Shown here: positions 26,737 through 35,910 of the stretch, piece after piece
Position numbering within the stretch: the stretch's first letter is position 1
Layout of the letters: each line of letters opens with the position of its first letter
Source: Pseudomonas fragi
Lineage (GTDB): Bacteria; Pseudomonadota; Gammaproteobacteria; Pseudomonadales; Pseudomonadaceae
Reading direction: 5' to 3'
NCBI RefSeq assembly: GCF_025426255.1
Contig: NZ_CP104861.1
Span: 2,108,001-2,172,000 of the forward strand
Length of the DNA: 64,000 nucleotides
The notes under the pieces: model-generated
The model's database searches: none
What the model was told of the DNA's origin: nothing
What the model saw: only the letters and a program-made list of their open reading frames with translations
Translations under genes and position numbers: made by a program

Positions 26737-28269
26737 ATGACACAAGCCCTGACCGCCACAAGCGGTTCCACCGGACGCGACTGGCTGCAACTGCTAGCCG
26801 CATGCCTTACCGGCATCCTGATCCCGCTGTGCTTCACCGGGCCGGCCGTCGTGCTACCTGCCATCAGTCAGGAGCTGGGCGGGACCGCGGTACAACTTAA
26901 CTGGGTCGTCAACGGCTACATCCTGACCTACGGCAGTGCCATGATGGCAGCGGGCAGCCTGACCGACACCTATGGTCGCAAGCGCGTGTGGCTGGTCGGG
27001 CTGGCGCTATTCGTCCTGATGACGTTCTTAATCCCGCTGGCGCCGACCGTGGGCTGGATCGACGGGCTGCGCCTGGCACAAGGGCTCGGTGGCGCCGCGG
27101 CCTTCGCGGGCGCGATGTCTTCGCTGGCACAGGCCTTTCGCGGCCCGATACGTACTCGCGTGTTCAGCCTGCTCGGTACCACGTTTGGTATAGGCTTGGC
27201 CTTCGGGCCACTGGCGGCAGGCTGGCTGGTGGAGGTGGCGGGCTGGCGCTGGGTGTTCCTGGCGACAGCGCTGATTGGCATGGCCGGTTTCCTGTTGGTG
27301 TGGGTCTGCGCCACTGAGTCCCGAGACCCTGACTCTACCGGCTTGGACTGGCCAGGCGCCCTCAGTTTCACCGCCGCGCTGAGTTTGTTCACATACGGCA
27401 TTCTGCTGGCGCCGGAAGAGGGCTGGCGCAGTGCTTCGGTGCTCGGCACGTTGTTGGCATCAGTAGTGCTATTCATCGCATTCGTACGCATCGAACGCCG
27501 CGTTGCGCGTCCGATGCTCGACCTGTCGTTGTTCGGCAGTGGCCGATTCGTCGGCGTGCAGGTGTTGGCTGCATCGCCAGCCTTCTTCTTCGTCACGCTG
27601 ATCGTGATGCTGCCGGGCCGCTTCATCGGTATCGACGGTCTGAGCGCATTGGAAGCGGGGCAAATGATGGTAGCCCTGGCTGCGCCGCTGTTGATCGTGC
27701 CGTTTTTTGCCGCGTTGTTATCGCGCTGGTTCACCTCCGGCATGCTGTCTGGCATCGGACTGCTGCTGGTGGCGGCTGGATTGGTCTGGGTGGCCCAGGT
27801 GTTGTCCGGTGGGGCAGGTTTTGCGCTGATACCCCCCTTGGTGCTGATCGGCGTAGGTATTGGCCTGCCTTGGGGGTTGATGGATGGTATGGCCGTGAGC
27901 GTAGTGGAAACAGAGCGTGCAGGCATGGCGACCGGCATCTTCAACTGCGTGCGTGTTTCGGCTGACGGGATTGCCATCGCGGTGGCGGGCGCGCTGCTGG
28001 CGTTCTTAATTCAGGGCGGTTTGCTTGGCACTTTATCCGCGACCGATCCAACCGTTGTGATCGAGGCAGCCAATCGCGTCGCGCTCGGCGATCTGGCGCA
28101 TGCCAGTGCTTTGGTCAGCGGCGAGCGTGCTTTGCTGCTGGCGACCTACGATCAGGCATTCCGCTGGGTTTTGTACATCTTGGCTGCATCTTCAGCACTG
28201 ACTGCGTTGCTAGTGTTCGCCTTGCTGGGTCGATCGCGTGCGCATGAAGAAGTGGGAGCCGCGGCATGA
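26737..28269 (+). CDS. MFS multidrug-type transporter (DHA2-like)
   Basis: 510 residues with about 14 hydrophobic segments. Visible MFS motifs are the loop 2-3 motif GSLTDTYGRKRVWLVGLALF and the proton antiporter motif C-like LLGTTFGIGLAFGPLAAGWL. A length above 500 residues with 14 helices indicates the EmrB/QacA (DHA2) branch, exporters of drugs or toxic organics using the proton gradient. ATG at 26737 (MTQALTATSG) is taken; TTG 26722 and ATG 26728 are alternatives. It is paired with the divergent LysR gene. Confidence 0.88.
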   Translation: MTQALTATSGSTGRDWLQLLAACLTGILIPLCFTGPAVVLPAISQELGGTAVQLNWVVNGYILTYGSAMMAAGSLTDTYGRKRVWLVGLALFVLMTFLIPLAPTVGWIDGLRLAQGLGGAAAFAGAMSSLAQAFRGPIRTRVFSLLGTTFGIGLAFGPLAAGWLVEVAGWRWVFLATALIGMAGFLLVWVCATESRDPDSTGLDWPGALSFTAALSLFTYGILLAPEEGWRSASVLGTLLASVVLFIAFVRIERRVARPMLDLSLFGSGRFVGVQVLAASPAFFFVTLIVMLPGRFIGIDGLSALEAGQMMVALAAPLLIVPFFAALLSRWFTSGMLSGIGLLLVAAGLVWVAQVLSGGAGFALIPPLVLIGVGIGLPWGLMDGMAVSVVETERAGMATGIFNCVRVSADGIAIAVAGALLAFLIQGGLLGTLSATDPTVVIEAANRVALGDLAHASALVSGERALLLATYDQAFRWVLYILAASSALTALLVFALLGRSRAHEEVGAAA

Positions 28270-28465
28270 ATCCGATTGGGACAGGCTCTCGGCCCCCCGA
28301 CCGCACATTGCATCGGCTATGCGCGGGTATCCAGCGGGCAAGGCTCGGCCCATCTTCGGTTTCATCACCCCAATGGAAGGCTACCCGGAGTTCTCCGTGC
28401 CCACGCTGGAGACATGTGTTATTGACTCGCCAAGCCGTGTTCGCCGGACGCTTACGCTGCTTTTG

Positions 28466-28632
28466 GCCCAGGCTGTGTAAAAACTTTTTTCAGTGCGCCA
28501 GGCACTCAAAACCAGACTGGAAGTCGCGCTTCTACGGAAAATCCACATTTGCAGATGTGCCGATAAATTCCAGATTTAACGTAGAAGCGCACACTTCAAT
28601 TCTGGCGACGCGTTTTTACACACTCTGGGCCA
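28466..28632 (+). repeat. MITE-like repeat, copy B
   Basis: Starts CCAGGCTGTGTAAAAACTTT and ends GCGTTTTTACACACTCTGGG, with the same internal dyad GCGCTTCTACG / CGTAGAAGCGC as copies A and C. Both flanks carry GGCC. Upstream, 28300-28350 contains a short resolvase-like signature; otherwise 28270-28691 has no gene. Confidence 0.85.
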
Positions 28633-28691
28633 GACGCGGACGTTAAACACACACTGTTTAAACCGAAATGGTTAATTCGATCTAACAATCA

Positions 28692-29720
28692 TCACTTCAA
28701 ATTACTCTGGAAAAAGCTCGCCAGCTTGTCAAAAGGAATGAGGTCGACGCGGTCATAAAGGTCAACATGGCCAACGCCAGGAATGATGACCAGCTCCTTG
28801 GGTTGCCCCGCGAGTTTGTAGGCTTCTTCGCTGAACTCTCTCGAGTGCGCATCGGCTCCGGCAATAAACAGCATCGGACGAGGTGAAATGGTCTCGATGT
28901 CATTGAACGGGTAGAAGTTCATAAATTTGATGTTGCTCGTCAGTGTCGGGTGCGTGGTCAGCGCTTTGGACGAACTGGCTGGCGTGTATTCGCCCCGTGG
29001 CGTGCGATAGAAGTCATAGAATTCTCGCTGGATCGGGTGCGTGTTTTCGTCCAGTTGGTGCACTGTGCCGCTGGTGTAGAGGGTTTCACCGCCCGTGAAC
29101 TCTACATACCGCTGCTGTGCGGCTTGCGCGATGGTCTCTTTGCGTTGCTCAAGCGTCTGCCCATGCTTCAAGCCATTACGATTGGCTGCGCCCATGTCGT
29201 ACATGCTGACCGTTGCGATGGCTTTCATGCGTGGGTCGATCTTGGCCGCGCTGATAACAAAGCTGCCGCTCCCACAGATGCCGAGTGCACCTATCCGCTC
29301 TTTATCTATAAAAGGCCGGGTGCCGAGAAAATCCACCGCTGCGCTGAAGTCCTCAGCATAAATATCCGGTGAGACTGCATTGCGTGGCAGCCCCTCGCTT
29401 TCGCCCCAAAATGAAAGGTCCAGGGACAGTGTCACGAAGCCTTTTTCGGCCATTTTGGTGGCATACAGATTAGCGCTTTGTTCCTTGACCGCGCCCATCG
29501 GGTGGCCAACAACAATTGCAGGGCTCATGGTTTTGGTATCGAGGTTTTTGGGGATGAACAGGTTGCCCGACACGTTCATTTGATACTGGTTTTTGAAATT
29601 GACCTTCTGCACGGTCACTTTGTCGCTGGTATAAAAATTATCCGCGCCGTTGGACATATCGGCTCCTGTTGCTGAGAGTGAACTGACAAGAAGCGTTAAT
29701 AAAACAATGATCTTTTTCAT
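28692..29720 (-). CDS. Exported alpha/beta hydrolase with Cys-type nucleophile elbow
   Basis: 342 residues with an N-terminal signal peptide (MKKIIVLLTLLVSSLSATG). The alpha/beta hydrolase fold is shown by an oxyanion strand AIVVGHPMGAVKEQS, a nucleophile elbow LGICGSGSF in which Cys149 stands where most families have Ser, a late acid (FIAGADAHSREFS) and a catalytic His (VGHVDLYD). Cys at this place occurs in YcjY/dienelactone-hydrolase-like proteins. The substrate is unknown. It is the last gene of a three-gene minus-strand group with a cyclophilin-like gene and an MFS exporter. Confidence 0.85.
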   Translation of the reverse strand: MKKIIVLLTLLVSSLSATGADMSNGADNFYTSDKVTVQKVNFKNQYQMNVSGNLFIPKNLDTKTMSPAIVVGHPMGAVKEQSANLYATKMAEKGFVTLSLDLSFWGESEGLPRNAVSPDIYAEDFSAAVDFLGTRPFIDKERIGALGICGSGSFVISAAKIDPRMKAIATVSMYDMGAANRNGLKHGQTLEQRKETIAQAAQQRYVEFTGGETLYTSGTVHQLDENTHPIQREFYDFYRTPRGEYTPASSSKALTTHPTLTSNIKFMNFYPFNDIETISPRPMLFIAGADAHSREFSEEAYKLAGQPKELVIIPGVGHVDLYDRVDLIPFDKLASFFQSNLK

Positions 29721-29745
29721 TGGAATTCCTATCGATGCAGAGCAG

Positions 29746-30249
29746 TCAGTTTTGGGAAAACATCACGTTCACCGCACGACGACCTAAAACCTGTGCCAGG
29801 TTCGCGTTGTCGTCCACACGCCCAAGGCGGGTGTATGCGTATGTCGATTCAAAGGTTGAATAGAAAACAACCAGGGTATCCGTGCCATACAGCATCAGAT
29901 CACCCGCGTGTATCGTTCCCGGTTTGCTCGCATTGGCAGGCAGGGCTCCAGGAAGGCTGGCGTATTTTTCATTGCTGTTGAGATCGCTCATCTCCAATGT
30001 TAGTGGCAGGAGCGTGACAAACGTACGAGCGGCTGCGTTGTCGGCCAAGGTGATGGCGAAGCGTTGTTCGCCGACTGTCATCCACATGCGAGATTTCTCC
30101 GTGATCGAGGACGCCGACGCGGCATCATTCATTAGGATGTAACTGCCAAGCACGAGAGCTGAATACAGCACGCCAGGCCAACGAGATGGCCGCTTGCCCC
30201 AGCCTTCGCGCTGCTCGGCATTTGCGGCGGGGTGAATGCTCCCGGTCAT
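29746..30249 (-). CDS. Cyclophilin-like fold protein with N-terminal anchor
   Basis: 167 residues. The N-terminus has a charged stretch followed by a hydrophobic segment (GVLYSALVLGSYILMND), suggesting export or membrane anchoring. Residues ~55-165 match the bacterial cyclophilin-like family (MWMTVGEQRFAITLADNAAA, FVTLLPLTLEMSDLNSNEKY, VVFYSTFESTYAYTRLGRVD). Members share a barrel but lack proven prolyl isomerase activity. It lies 25 bases upstream of the alpha/beta hydrolase gene and 27 bases downstream of the MFS gene, so co-transcription is likely. Confidence 0.8.
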   Translation of the reverse strand: MTGSIHPAANAEQREGWGKRPSRWPGVLYSALVLGSYILMNDAASASSITEKSRMWMTVGEQRFAITLADNAAARTFVTLLPLTLEMSDLNSNEKYASLPGALPANASKPGTIHAGDLMLYGTDTLVVFYSTFESTYAYTRLGRVDDNANLAQVLGRRAVNVMFSQN

Positions 30250-30276
30250 AACCCGTCTCCTGGATCGTTGCGTGGT

Positions 30277-31491
30277 TCAAGTGGTTCGAGAGGGGGTAGC
30301 GTGTGACGTCAGTACGGTCACCGCTGCACCCAGCAGCAGAACGATTGCACTAGCGACAAACGTGCTCTGATAGCCGTGACTATCGAACAGCATTCCACCC
30401 ACGGTTGAGCCCAGAGCAATGGACAGTTGAATCACGGCTACCATGAGGCCGCCGCCAGCCTCGGCATTATTTGGCATGGCCTGTGCGATCCAGCTCCACC
30501 AGCCCACTGGGGCCGCAGTCGCCAACAGCCCCCATAAGCCCAGCAGTGCAGCAACTACGATGATCGAGTGGCCAAAAGGGATCAGTGCCAGAGCGATCAA
30601 GGCCATCAAGACCGGAATGACTATCAACGTCTGGAACAGGCTGCGCCTCAGAACACGGCCGATGATCAGGGTGCCGATAAAGCCTGCCGCACCGATCACC
30701 AGCAAGATCAACGACAACGTGGATACATCGACGCGCGTTGCCGTTTCAAGGAAAGGCCGCAGGTAGGTAAATAGCGCAAACTGCCCCATGAAGAAGGCTC
30801 CGCAACCGACCATGCCCAGCGCCACTGATCGATTCTTCAACAGTTTGAACACATTCCCGGAGCCTGGTTTGCGCGGCTCCACCGGCATGGGTGGCAGGCT
30901 GATGAGCATCCAGACGAGAGCAATCGCCGCGACGGGCACCACACAGAAAAAAGCCCCGCGCCAGCCAATAATGGAGCCCAGATAACTGCCCAGCGGTGCG
31001 GCAACTACGGTAGCCAGCGCGTTACCGCCATTGAAGATGGCCAACGCCTTCGGCACCTGCGGGGCGGGTACCAAGCGCATGGCCGTCGCCGCGGACATCG
31101 CCCAGAAACCGCCAATGACTACACCGATGAGCGCACGGCCGACCATGTAAGTTTGATAGTCGGGGGCCAGCCCGACGATCAAGCCCGAGACAGCCATCAA
31201 CCCGGCCAGTGCCAACAAGAGCAGCTTGCGATCGAGGGTTCTGGCAAGCCACGAGATCGACAGGCTGGTCAGCACGGCAAATGCCCCGGAAATCGCAATG
31301 CCTTGCCCGGCCATCCCTTCGCTAACCTGAAGATCAACGGCCATCGGCGTCAGCAGGCTGACAGGCATGAACTCAGAAGCGATCAGGGCGAAAACACACA
31401 GCGTCATTGCAAAGACACCGCTCCAGTAGGCAGGAGCCTCGTTGCTGGTTGAAACAGTAGCCATCGGGGCCTCGCGGTTAATCGTATTCAT
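30277..31491 (-). CDS. MFS transporter, DHA1/AraJ-like exporter
   Basis: 404 residues with twelve membrane segments. MFS motif A appears as SISWLARTLDRKLLLLALAG, and the opening FALIASEFMPVSLLTPMAVD is typical of the sugar-efflux/arabinose-exporter (AraJ, SotB, YdhP) group. Start ATG 31491 is taken, with an in-frame ATG at 31464 (MATVSTSNEAP) also plausible. It heads the MFS/cyclophilin-like/hydrolase group and is divergent from a LysR gene. Confidence 0.88.
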   Translation of the reverse strand: MNTINREAPMATVSTSNEAPAYWSGVFAMTLCVFALIASEFMPVSLLTPMAVDLQVSEGMAGQGIAISGAFAVLTSLSISWLARTLDRKLLLLALAGLMAVSGLIVGLAPDYQTYMVGRALIGVVIGGFWAMSAATAMRLVPAPQVPKALAIFNGGNALATVVAAPLGSYLGSIIGWRGAFFCVVPVAAIALVWMLISLPPMPVEPRKPGSGNVFKLLKNRSVALGMVGCGAFFMGQFALFTYLRPFLETATRVDVSTLSLILLVIGAAGFIGTLIIGRVLRRSLFQTLIVIPVLMALIALALIPFGHSIIVVAALLGLWGLLATAAPVGWWSWIAQAMPNNAEAGGGLMVAVIQLSIALGSTVGGMLFDSHGYQSTFVASAIVLLLGAAVTVLTSHATPSRTT

Positions 31492-31592
31492 ACCGGTAAT
31501 GGTGACGAACGAATACTCACGCGACTAGCTAATGAATGCTTAACAAGGCTATAAGCTCAGCTAATTAATAACTGTAAAAGGTGCTGCGTACC

Positions 31593-32486
31593 ATGGTCAG
31601 AGGAAACCTCAACGATCTGCTTTCATTCGTGACAGTGGCGCGCGAAGGCAGCTTCACCCGTGCCGCCGGGGTACTGGGCGTTACCCAGTCGGCACTGAGC
31701 CAGGCCATCAGTGGTCTGGAAGCGCGCCTGCAAATCAGGTTACTGACGCGCACCACCCGCAGCGTCTCGCCGACTGTCGCGGGTGAGCGACTGCTGCAAG
31801 CGATCGGTAATCGCTTCGATGAGATCGAGGCAGAGCTGGATAACCTGACGCAAATGCGCGACAAGCCTGCGGGCACCGTACGTATCACCTGCGGCGATCA
31901 TGTTCTGCGCACCACGTTGCTACCCAAACTCACTGCGCTGCTCCACGAATACCCGGACATCAACGTTGAGTTCGACGTCAATTACGGGTTCAGGGACATT
32001 GTGGCGGATCGTTTTGATGCAGGCGTGCGACTGGGTGACACCATCGACAAGGACATGATCGCAGTCCCAATAGGCCCGTCATTACGGATGGCTGCCGTCG
32101 CTGTGCCCGCTTACTTTGCCAGCCGTGGCATGCCCAAAACCCCGCGCGACCTGATGAACCATCGCTGTATCAACCAGCGTATGCAGACATCAGGCGGGCT
32201 CTATGTATGGGACTTTGAGCAGCGAGGCAAGCAGGTGAACGTGCGCGTAGACGGCCAGCTTATTTTCAATACGTCGAGCCATATCGTGGATGCGGCCTTG
32301 GCCGGGCTCGGCATTGCGTACCTGCCACAAGAAGAGTTTGAACCGCATCTGCGCGAAGGCAGGCTGGAGCGCGTGCTGGAGGATTGGTGCCCACCGTTTT
32401 CTGGTTACTATTTGTATTACCCCAGCCGTCGACAACCCTCGCCGGCATTTACGCTGGTTGCCAATGCATTGCGCAAAGCGGGGTAG
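31593..32486 (+). CDS. LysR-family transcriptional regulator
   Basis: 297 residues with a clean HTH (VTVAREGSFTRAAGVLGVTQ, SALSQAISGLEARLQIRLL) and an effector domain of the AaeR/YhjC type. ATG 31593 is chosen over GTG 31581 because AAAAGG lies about ten bases before it. It is divergent from the MFS gene starting at 31491 and most likely controls that operon. Confidence 0.92.
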   Translation: MVRGNLNDLLSFVTVAREGSFTRAAGVLGVTQSALSQAISGLEARLQIRLLTRTTRSVSPTVAGERLLQAIGNRFDEIEAELDNLTQMRDKPAGTVRITCGDHVLRTTLLPKLTALLHEYPDINVEFDVNYGFRDIVADRFDAGVRLGDTIDKDMIAVPIGPSLRMAAVAVPAYFASRGMPKTPRDLMNHRCINQRMQTSGGLYVWDFEQRGKQVNVRVDGQLIFNTSSHIVDAALAGLGIAYLPQEEFEPHLREGRLERVLEDWCPPFSGYYLYYPSRRQPSPAFTLVANALRKAG

Positions 32487-32499
32487 AGGAGACTAACTT

Positions 32500-32660
32500 C
32501 TGGTGTAGATACAGTTGGTCTGAAGCCTGCGCACCGCGAACATTTTCCCCTGCCTCAGATGACCCTCGCTGCTCAATCCAAATCGTTAGTTCCATGATGG
32601 CTGCTTCAAGGGCAAGCTGGTTTTCGTTGAATTTGTAAAGGAGGGCGGAACTAGATCTGA
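32500..32660 (-). pseudogene. Decayed small Pseudomonas protein, copy 1
   Basis: On the minus strand the sequence reads FNENQLALEAAIMELTIWIE then QRGSSEAGENVRGAQ before losing similarity to its sister at 34780-34946. There is no intact start. The rest of the 32487-33012 gap contains no other feature I can name. Confidence 0.4.
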
Positions 32661-33012
32661 ATTTGGCATATGTGATCCTCTGTGCAGGATCAATTTAGCT
32701 GCGTTGGGCGCAGCTTGCGCGACCTGCGCACGCTATCTACTCGCCACCGCCGAGCTGGTCGAAGGCATTGCCCTGAACCTAACGCCTGAAATTTTGAGCA
32801 TTACGTCCGACACCCTTGAAGCCCATTGAGTATCGTGGACACCGGCGTGCCTTGTGAAGCGGTTACATAACGTTGATCTCGCGTAGATTCATAGCGTGAG
32901 CGTTGAGATTATTAAGCCCATATTGACCCGGTAATCTGATCGCTGTGACTACGCTCAATCTGGATATTATTAATTATAGAAAATTCACAGGAAGGCTCCG
33001 CACACCCACGCT

Positions 33013-34560
33013 ATGATGAGTTCAATGAAAACGATAATGCTCGTGTCTGGTCGATTAACACCTAAAGCCCTCTCTGTGGGCCTGATAGCTTTCATCTTCT
33101 TGGTCTGTGTCACGCTAGTCTCCGCAATTGCTTGGCAGTTAAAGCAATCGGCGGACGAACGATTGATGAATGCCCAAATTGCTGTCAGCAACATTGTTCG
33201 GGCTTCCGAGCAGCAGGCTCAAGATACCTTACGTCAGGCTGGAAGCATTCTAAGCAACCTTGCAGAGCGCGTGGAAAATGACAATCTTGACGCCAAACAG
33301 AGAACTCGTTTATTCAAAATAATGGCTAGCAATGTTGAGGCAACCGACGGAATTCAAGGGTTGTTCATTTATAACAAGAATGGCGACTGGATAGTCAATT
33401 CGTTCTCCGAAGAGACGGTCGCAAAGAATAATAGTGATCGCTCTTATTTTATCTACCACAAGAACCACCCTGACTCTGCCATCCATATAGGCCAGGTCAT
33501 TTTGAGCCGCACCACCGGCGAAATGATCATCCCTGTCAGCCGCCGCACTCAATACCCAGATGGCAGTTTCAGCGGCGTGGTTTTGGCGACGTTGCCTGTC
33601 GCGTATTTTCAACATTTCTTTGAGCGTTTAGACCTAGACAAGCAAGGGGTGATACTGCTTGCACTCAATAACGGCGATTTGCTGGCCCGCCGACCAATGA
33701 TTGACGGGCTAATGACGACTAATATCGCAAAGGGAGAGCTGTTTAGTCGATATTTAGTAAGCAGCGACGACGGCATAGCAAGCCTGACGTCCATCGTGGA
33801 TGGGATAGAGCGAGTCTATGCCTACAGCCGCATACAGGGCCTCCCGATAGTCGCTGCAGCAGGATTATCGTTAGATTCAGTATTTGCAACATGGTGGACG
33901 TACGTCTATCAAGCATCGATTATGGTGGTGCTTGTAATTATTGTGCTGACCAGTCTGGGCTTTCTTTTTTACCGACAAATTCAACGCTTGTTGGTTGCAG
34001 AAGAAGAATTGCGTCTTGCGCAACACGATTTAGAGCATATTGCTAAAACAGACAGCCTTACGGGGTTGCCTAACCGTAGGTATTTCGACGCTACACTGGC
34101 ACAAGAGTGGTCGAGAACATGCCGCACTGAAAGTAGCATAGCGCTCATACTTATCGATATAGATTGGTTTAAGCAGTACAACGACCATTATGGGCATGTT
34201 CTCGGTGACGAATGTCTAAGGCAAGTTGCACAGTTAATAGGCAAAAATATAAATCGCCCAACCGACCTGGCTGCCCGGTATGGTGGGGAAGAGTTTGTAA
34301 TCCTGCTTCCTGAGACGGACTTAGCAGGAGCAATAAAGATCGCTGAGGAAATGCGGTCAGCAATAGAGACCGCAAAAATTGAACACAGGGGCAGTACGGC
34401 AGGTATTGTGACCATCAGCGCAGGTGTCGCTTCCAACCACCAGAATGGCATAATTGAGGCGACTGATTTGCTGGAAAAGGCCGACAGCCTTCTGTATCGC
34501 GCAAAAAAAATGGGGCGCAACCGAGTTGAGCATCAATTGCGGGAAGTCCTCGAAACATAA
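33013..34560 (+). CDS. Membrane diguanylate cyclase with Cache-like sensor (DGC 2)
   Basis: 515 residues. A first helix (LIAFIFLVCVTLVSAIAW, ~25-42) and a second (ASIMVVLVIIVLTSLGFLFY, ~300-318) enclose a periplasmic sensor with dCache features (FFIYNKNGDWIVNSF-like GLFIYNKNGDWIVNSF, SRTTGEMIIPVSRR). The GGDEF domain shows DIDWFKQYNDHYGHVLGDEC and an active-site GGEEF (424-428) preceded by an RxxD inhibitory site (RPTD). It should synthesise cyclic di-GMP. ATG 33013 is taken but 33025 (MKTIMLVSG) is possible. It stands alone between decayed sequences. Confidence 0.9.
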   Translation: MMSSMKTIMLVSGRLTPKALSVGLIAFIFLVCVTLVSAIAWQLKQSADERLMNAQIAVSNIVRASEQQAQDTLRQAGSILSNLAERVENDNLDAKQRTRLFKIMASNVEATDGIQGLFIYNKNGDWIVNSFSEETVAKNNSDRSYFIYHKNHPDSAIHIGQVILSRTTGEMIIPVSRRTQYPDGSFSGVVLATLPVAYFQHFFERLDLDKQGVILLALNNGDLLARRPMIDGLMTTNIAKGELFSRYLVSSDDGIASLTSIVDGIERVYAYSRIQGLPIVAAAGLSLDSVFATWWTYVYQASIMVVLVIIVLTSLGFLFYRQIQRLLVAEEELRLAQHDLEHIAKTDSLTGLPNRRYFDATLAQEWSRTCRTESSIALILIDIDWFKQYNDHYGHVLGDECLRQVAQLIGKNINRPTDLAARYGGEEFVILLPETDLAGAIKIAEEMRSAIETAKIEHRGSTAGIVTISAGVASNHQNGIIEATDLLEKADSLLYRAKKMGRNRVEHQLREVLET

Positions 34561-34638
34561 AGCATCGCAGCAACATATCGACTCCCGCAGATCCTTTTAA
34601 ATCAATAGCACGGAGTTTCTCAGATCATCGGGGTGCTA

Positions 34639-34687
34639 CTGAATCGCCCCTGGTTTCGTTGACACCTTTGAGAGACTGCTTATGGCC
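34639..34687 (+). repeat. 45-bp IS-end-like repeat, copy 4
   Basis: CTGAATCGCCCCTGGTTTCG then TTGACACCTTTGAGAGACTG and CTTATGGCCGAT. It has run into the end of the decayed gene on the opposite strand. Confidence 0.75.
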
Positions 34688-34779
34688 GATGGCGGCGACC
34701 CATTGCCGTCTTTCCCGGTAATCCGTGAAGAACCTTATTTTTGCCATTGAGGACAAGGGGATGAGCTCTAGCCAGCACT

Positions 34780-34946
34780 CCGGTGCCATCGGAGCAGCGA
34801 GCGTCATTTTGATGACCTCTTCGTTCTTGTCGATGGTGTCCGGGGCGCCGTGCACGTTATTGGCGACGTCGGCCTAACCGCGCGCCTCAACCCTGCTCGA
34901 TAGCTCTACGATAGCTGCTTCAATGGCGAACTGGTTCTCGTTAGTG
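34780..34946 (-). pseudogene. Decayed small Pseudomonas protein, copy 2
   Basis: The minus strand reads NENQFAIEAAIVELSSRVEA, RG, an in-frame TAG, then ADVANNVHGAPDTIDKNEEV and IKMTLAAPMAP. The parallel with 32500-32660 (NENQLALEAAIMEL, QRG, GENVRGA) shows a shared ancestral small protein that I know only as a frequent Pseudomonas hypothetical. The in-frame stop disables it. Confidence 0.5.
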
Positions 34947-34974
34947 GGATAGCCGGTTGTCTATGTGAATAAAT

Positions 34975-35472
34975 TTAATCGGAAAGTTGCTTAGTTCTAA
35001 AGCGCATCAAATCGACTTCGCAGGACCTTAAAAAATCTCCAGCGCCCGTGCCCCCCATCGCCGAGTCGGCTTCCCATTGACACTGAGCATCCTTGAACTT
35101 CTCGAAAGTTCTCTGAGAGGCGAGTAGCGAGGCAAGGGCTTTGGGCGTCGCACTTGAATCGATTTCCTTTGTCTGGGCTTCCAGTTTTTTGTAGGCGATA
35201 TTCATTTGTGACGTGACTTCGCGAGTCTTACGCTCAAGGCAAGGCTGCAACGCTGTCCGTGGCTGATCATCGCCAATGGCGTCGTAGCATTCTTTCAATG
35301 CTCCAGCGTCGCTGGTCACCGCAGTTTTTGCTGTGGTGGTAGTAGGTGTAGATGCCATATTGACCGCGCCGTTTGTGATTGGATTCACATCAGGTTTCGC
35401 GGGTACTTGAGCGAATGCCGCACCAGTAGCAAATGAAGTCGCTACAACGACCACAGAAATGATTTTTCTCAT
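34975..35472 (-). CDS. LprI-like (DUF1311) periplasmic protein
   Basis: 165 residues with a signal peptide (MRKIISVVVVATSFATGAAF, AQ). A Thr/Ala-rich linker leads into a C-terminal helical LprI-type domain (REVTSQMNIAYKKLEAQTKE, FEKFKDAQCQWEADSA, FLRSCEVDLMRFRTKQL) with paired cysteines. Members include lysozyme inhibitors and other small periplasmic proteins; the function here is not proven. It stands alone. Confidence 0.75.
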   Translation of the reverse strand: MRKIISVVVVATSFATGAAFAQVPAKPDVNPITNGAVNMASTPTTTTAKTAVTSDAGALKECYDAIGDDQPRTALQPCLERKTREVTSQMNIAYKKLEAQTKEIDSSATPKALASLLASQRTFEKFKDAQCQWEADSAMGGTGAGDFLRSCEVDLMRFRTKQLSD

Positions 35473-35833
35473 TTTTATCTATCCTTTGGAAAGTTTTTCT
35501 CGAGGAGCAGAAACAGCTTTGAGTGCTAGGCCAATTGTGTGCTAGGTGCGCATGATTAGGCCCATTGAAGTCTTATTGGGCTCACAGTCCCAGCGCCTGT
35601 TTGACTGCATACAGGGCAAACTGTTCAACACCGCTAAGAACAAGCATCAGCAACAGTTTTGGCGTCCGGTAAATACATCATCTCTAAGGGGGGCTGGATG
35701 GGTGCATCGGCCAAGCTCTGATCGACGCCAAGCAATGGGGCCGCGACTCGTGCGCCGTCATCAAGGCTGTCATGTCCCTGGACGCCTTTGCCGAGTGAGT
35801 CATCGAGGTATGGTTGGCGCTGATCCCAGCGAT

Positions 35834-35878
35834 AAGGTCGATGTTGTCCACTTAAAAATACTGGACAACATCGACCTT
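35834..35878. repeat. Perfect 17-bp inverted repeat hairpin
   Basis: AAGGTCGATGTTGTCCA pairs perfectly with TGGACAACATCGACCTT across an 11-base loop. No T-run follows, so it is not a textbook terminator. It lies 33 bases after the stop of the MepB-like gene (minus strand) and the rest of 35473-35910 contains no supported gene. Confidence 0.7.
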
Positions 35879-35910
35879 ACCCAGAACCTCATGAGTGACG
35901 GATAAGGGTC

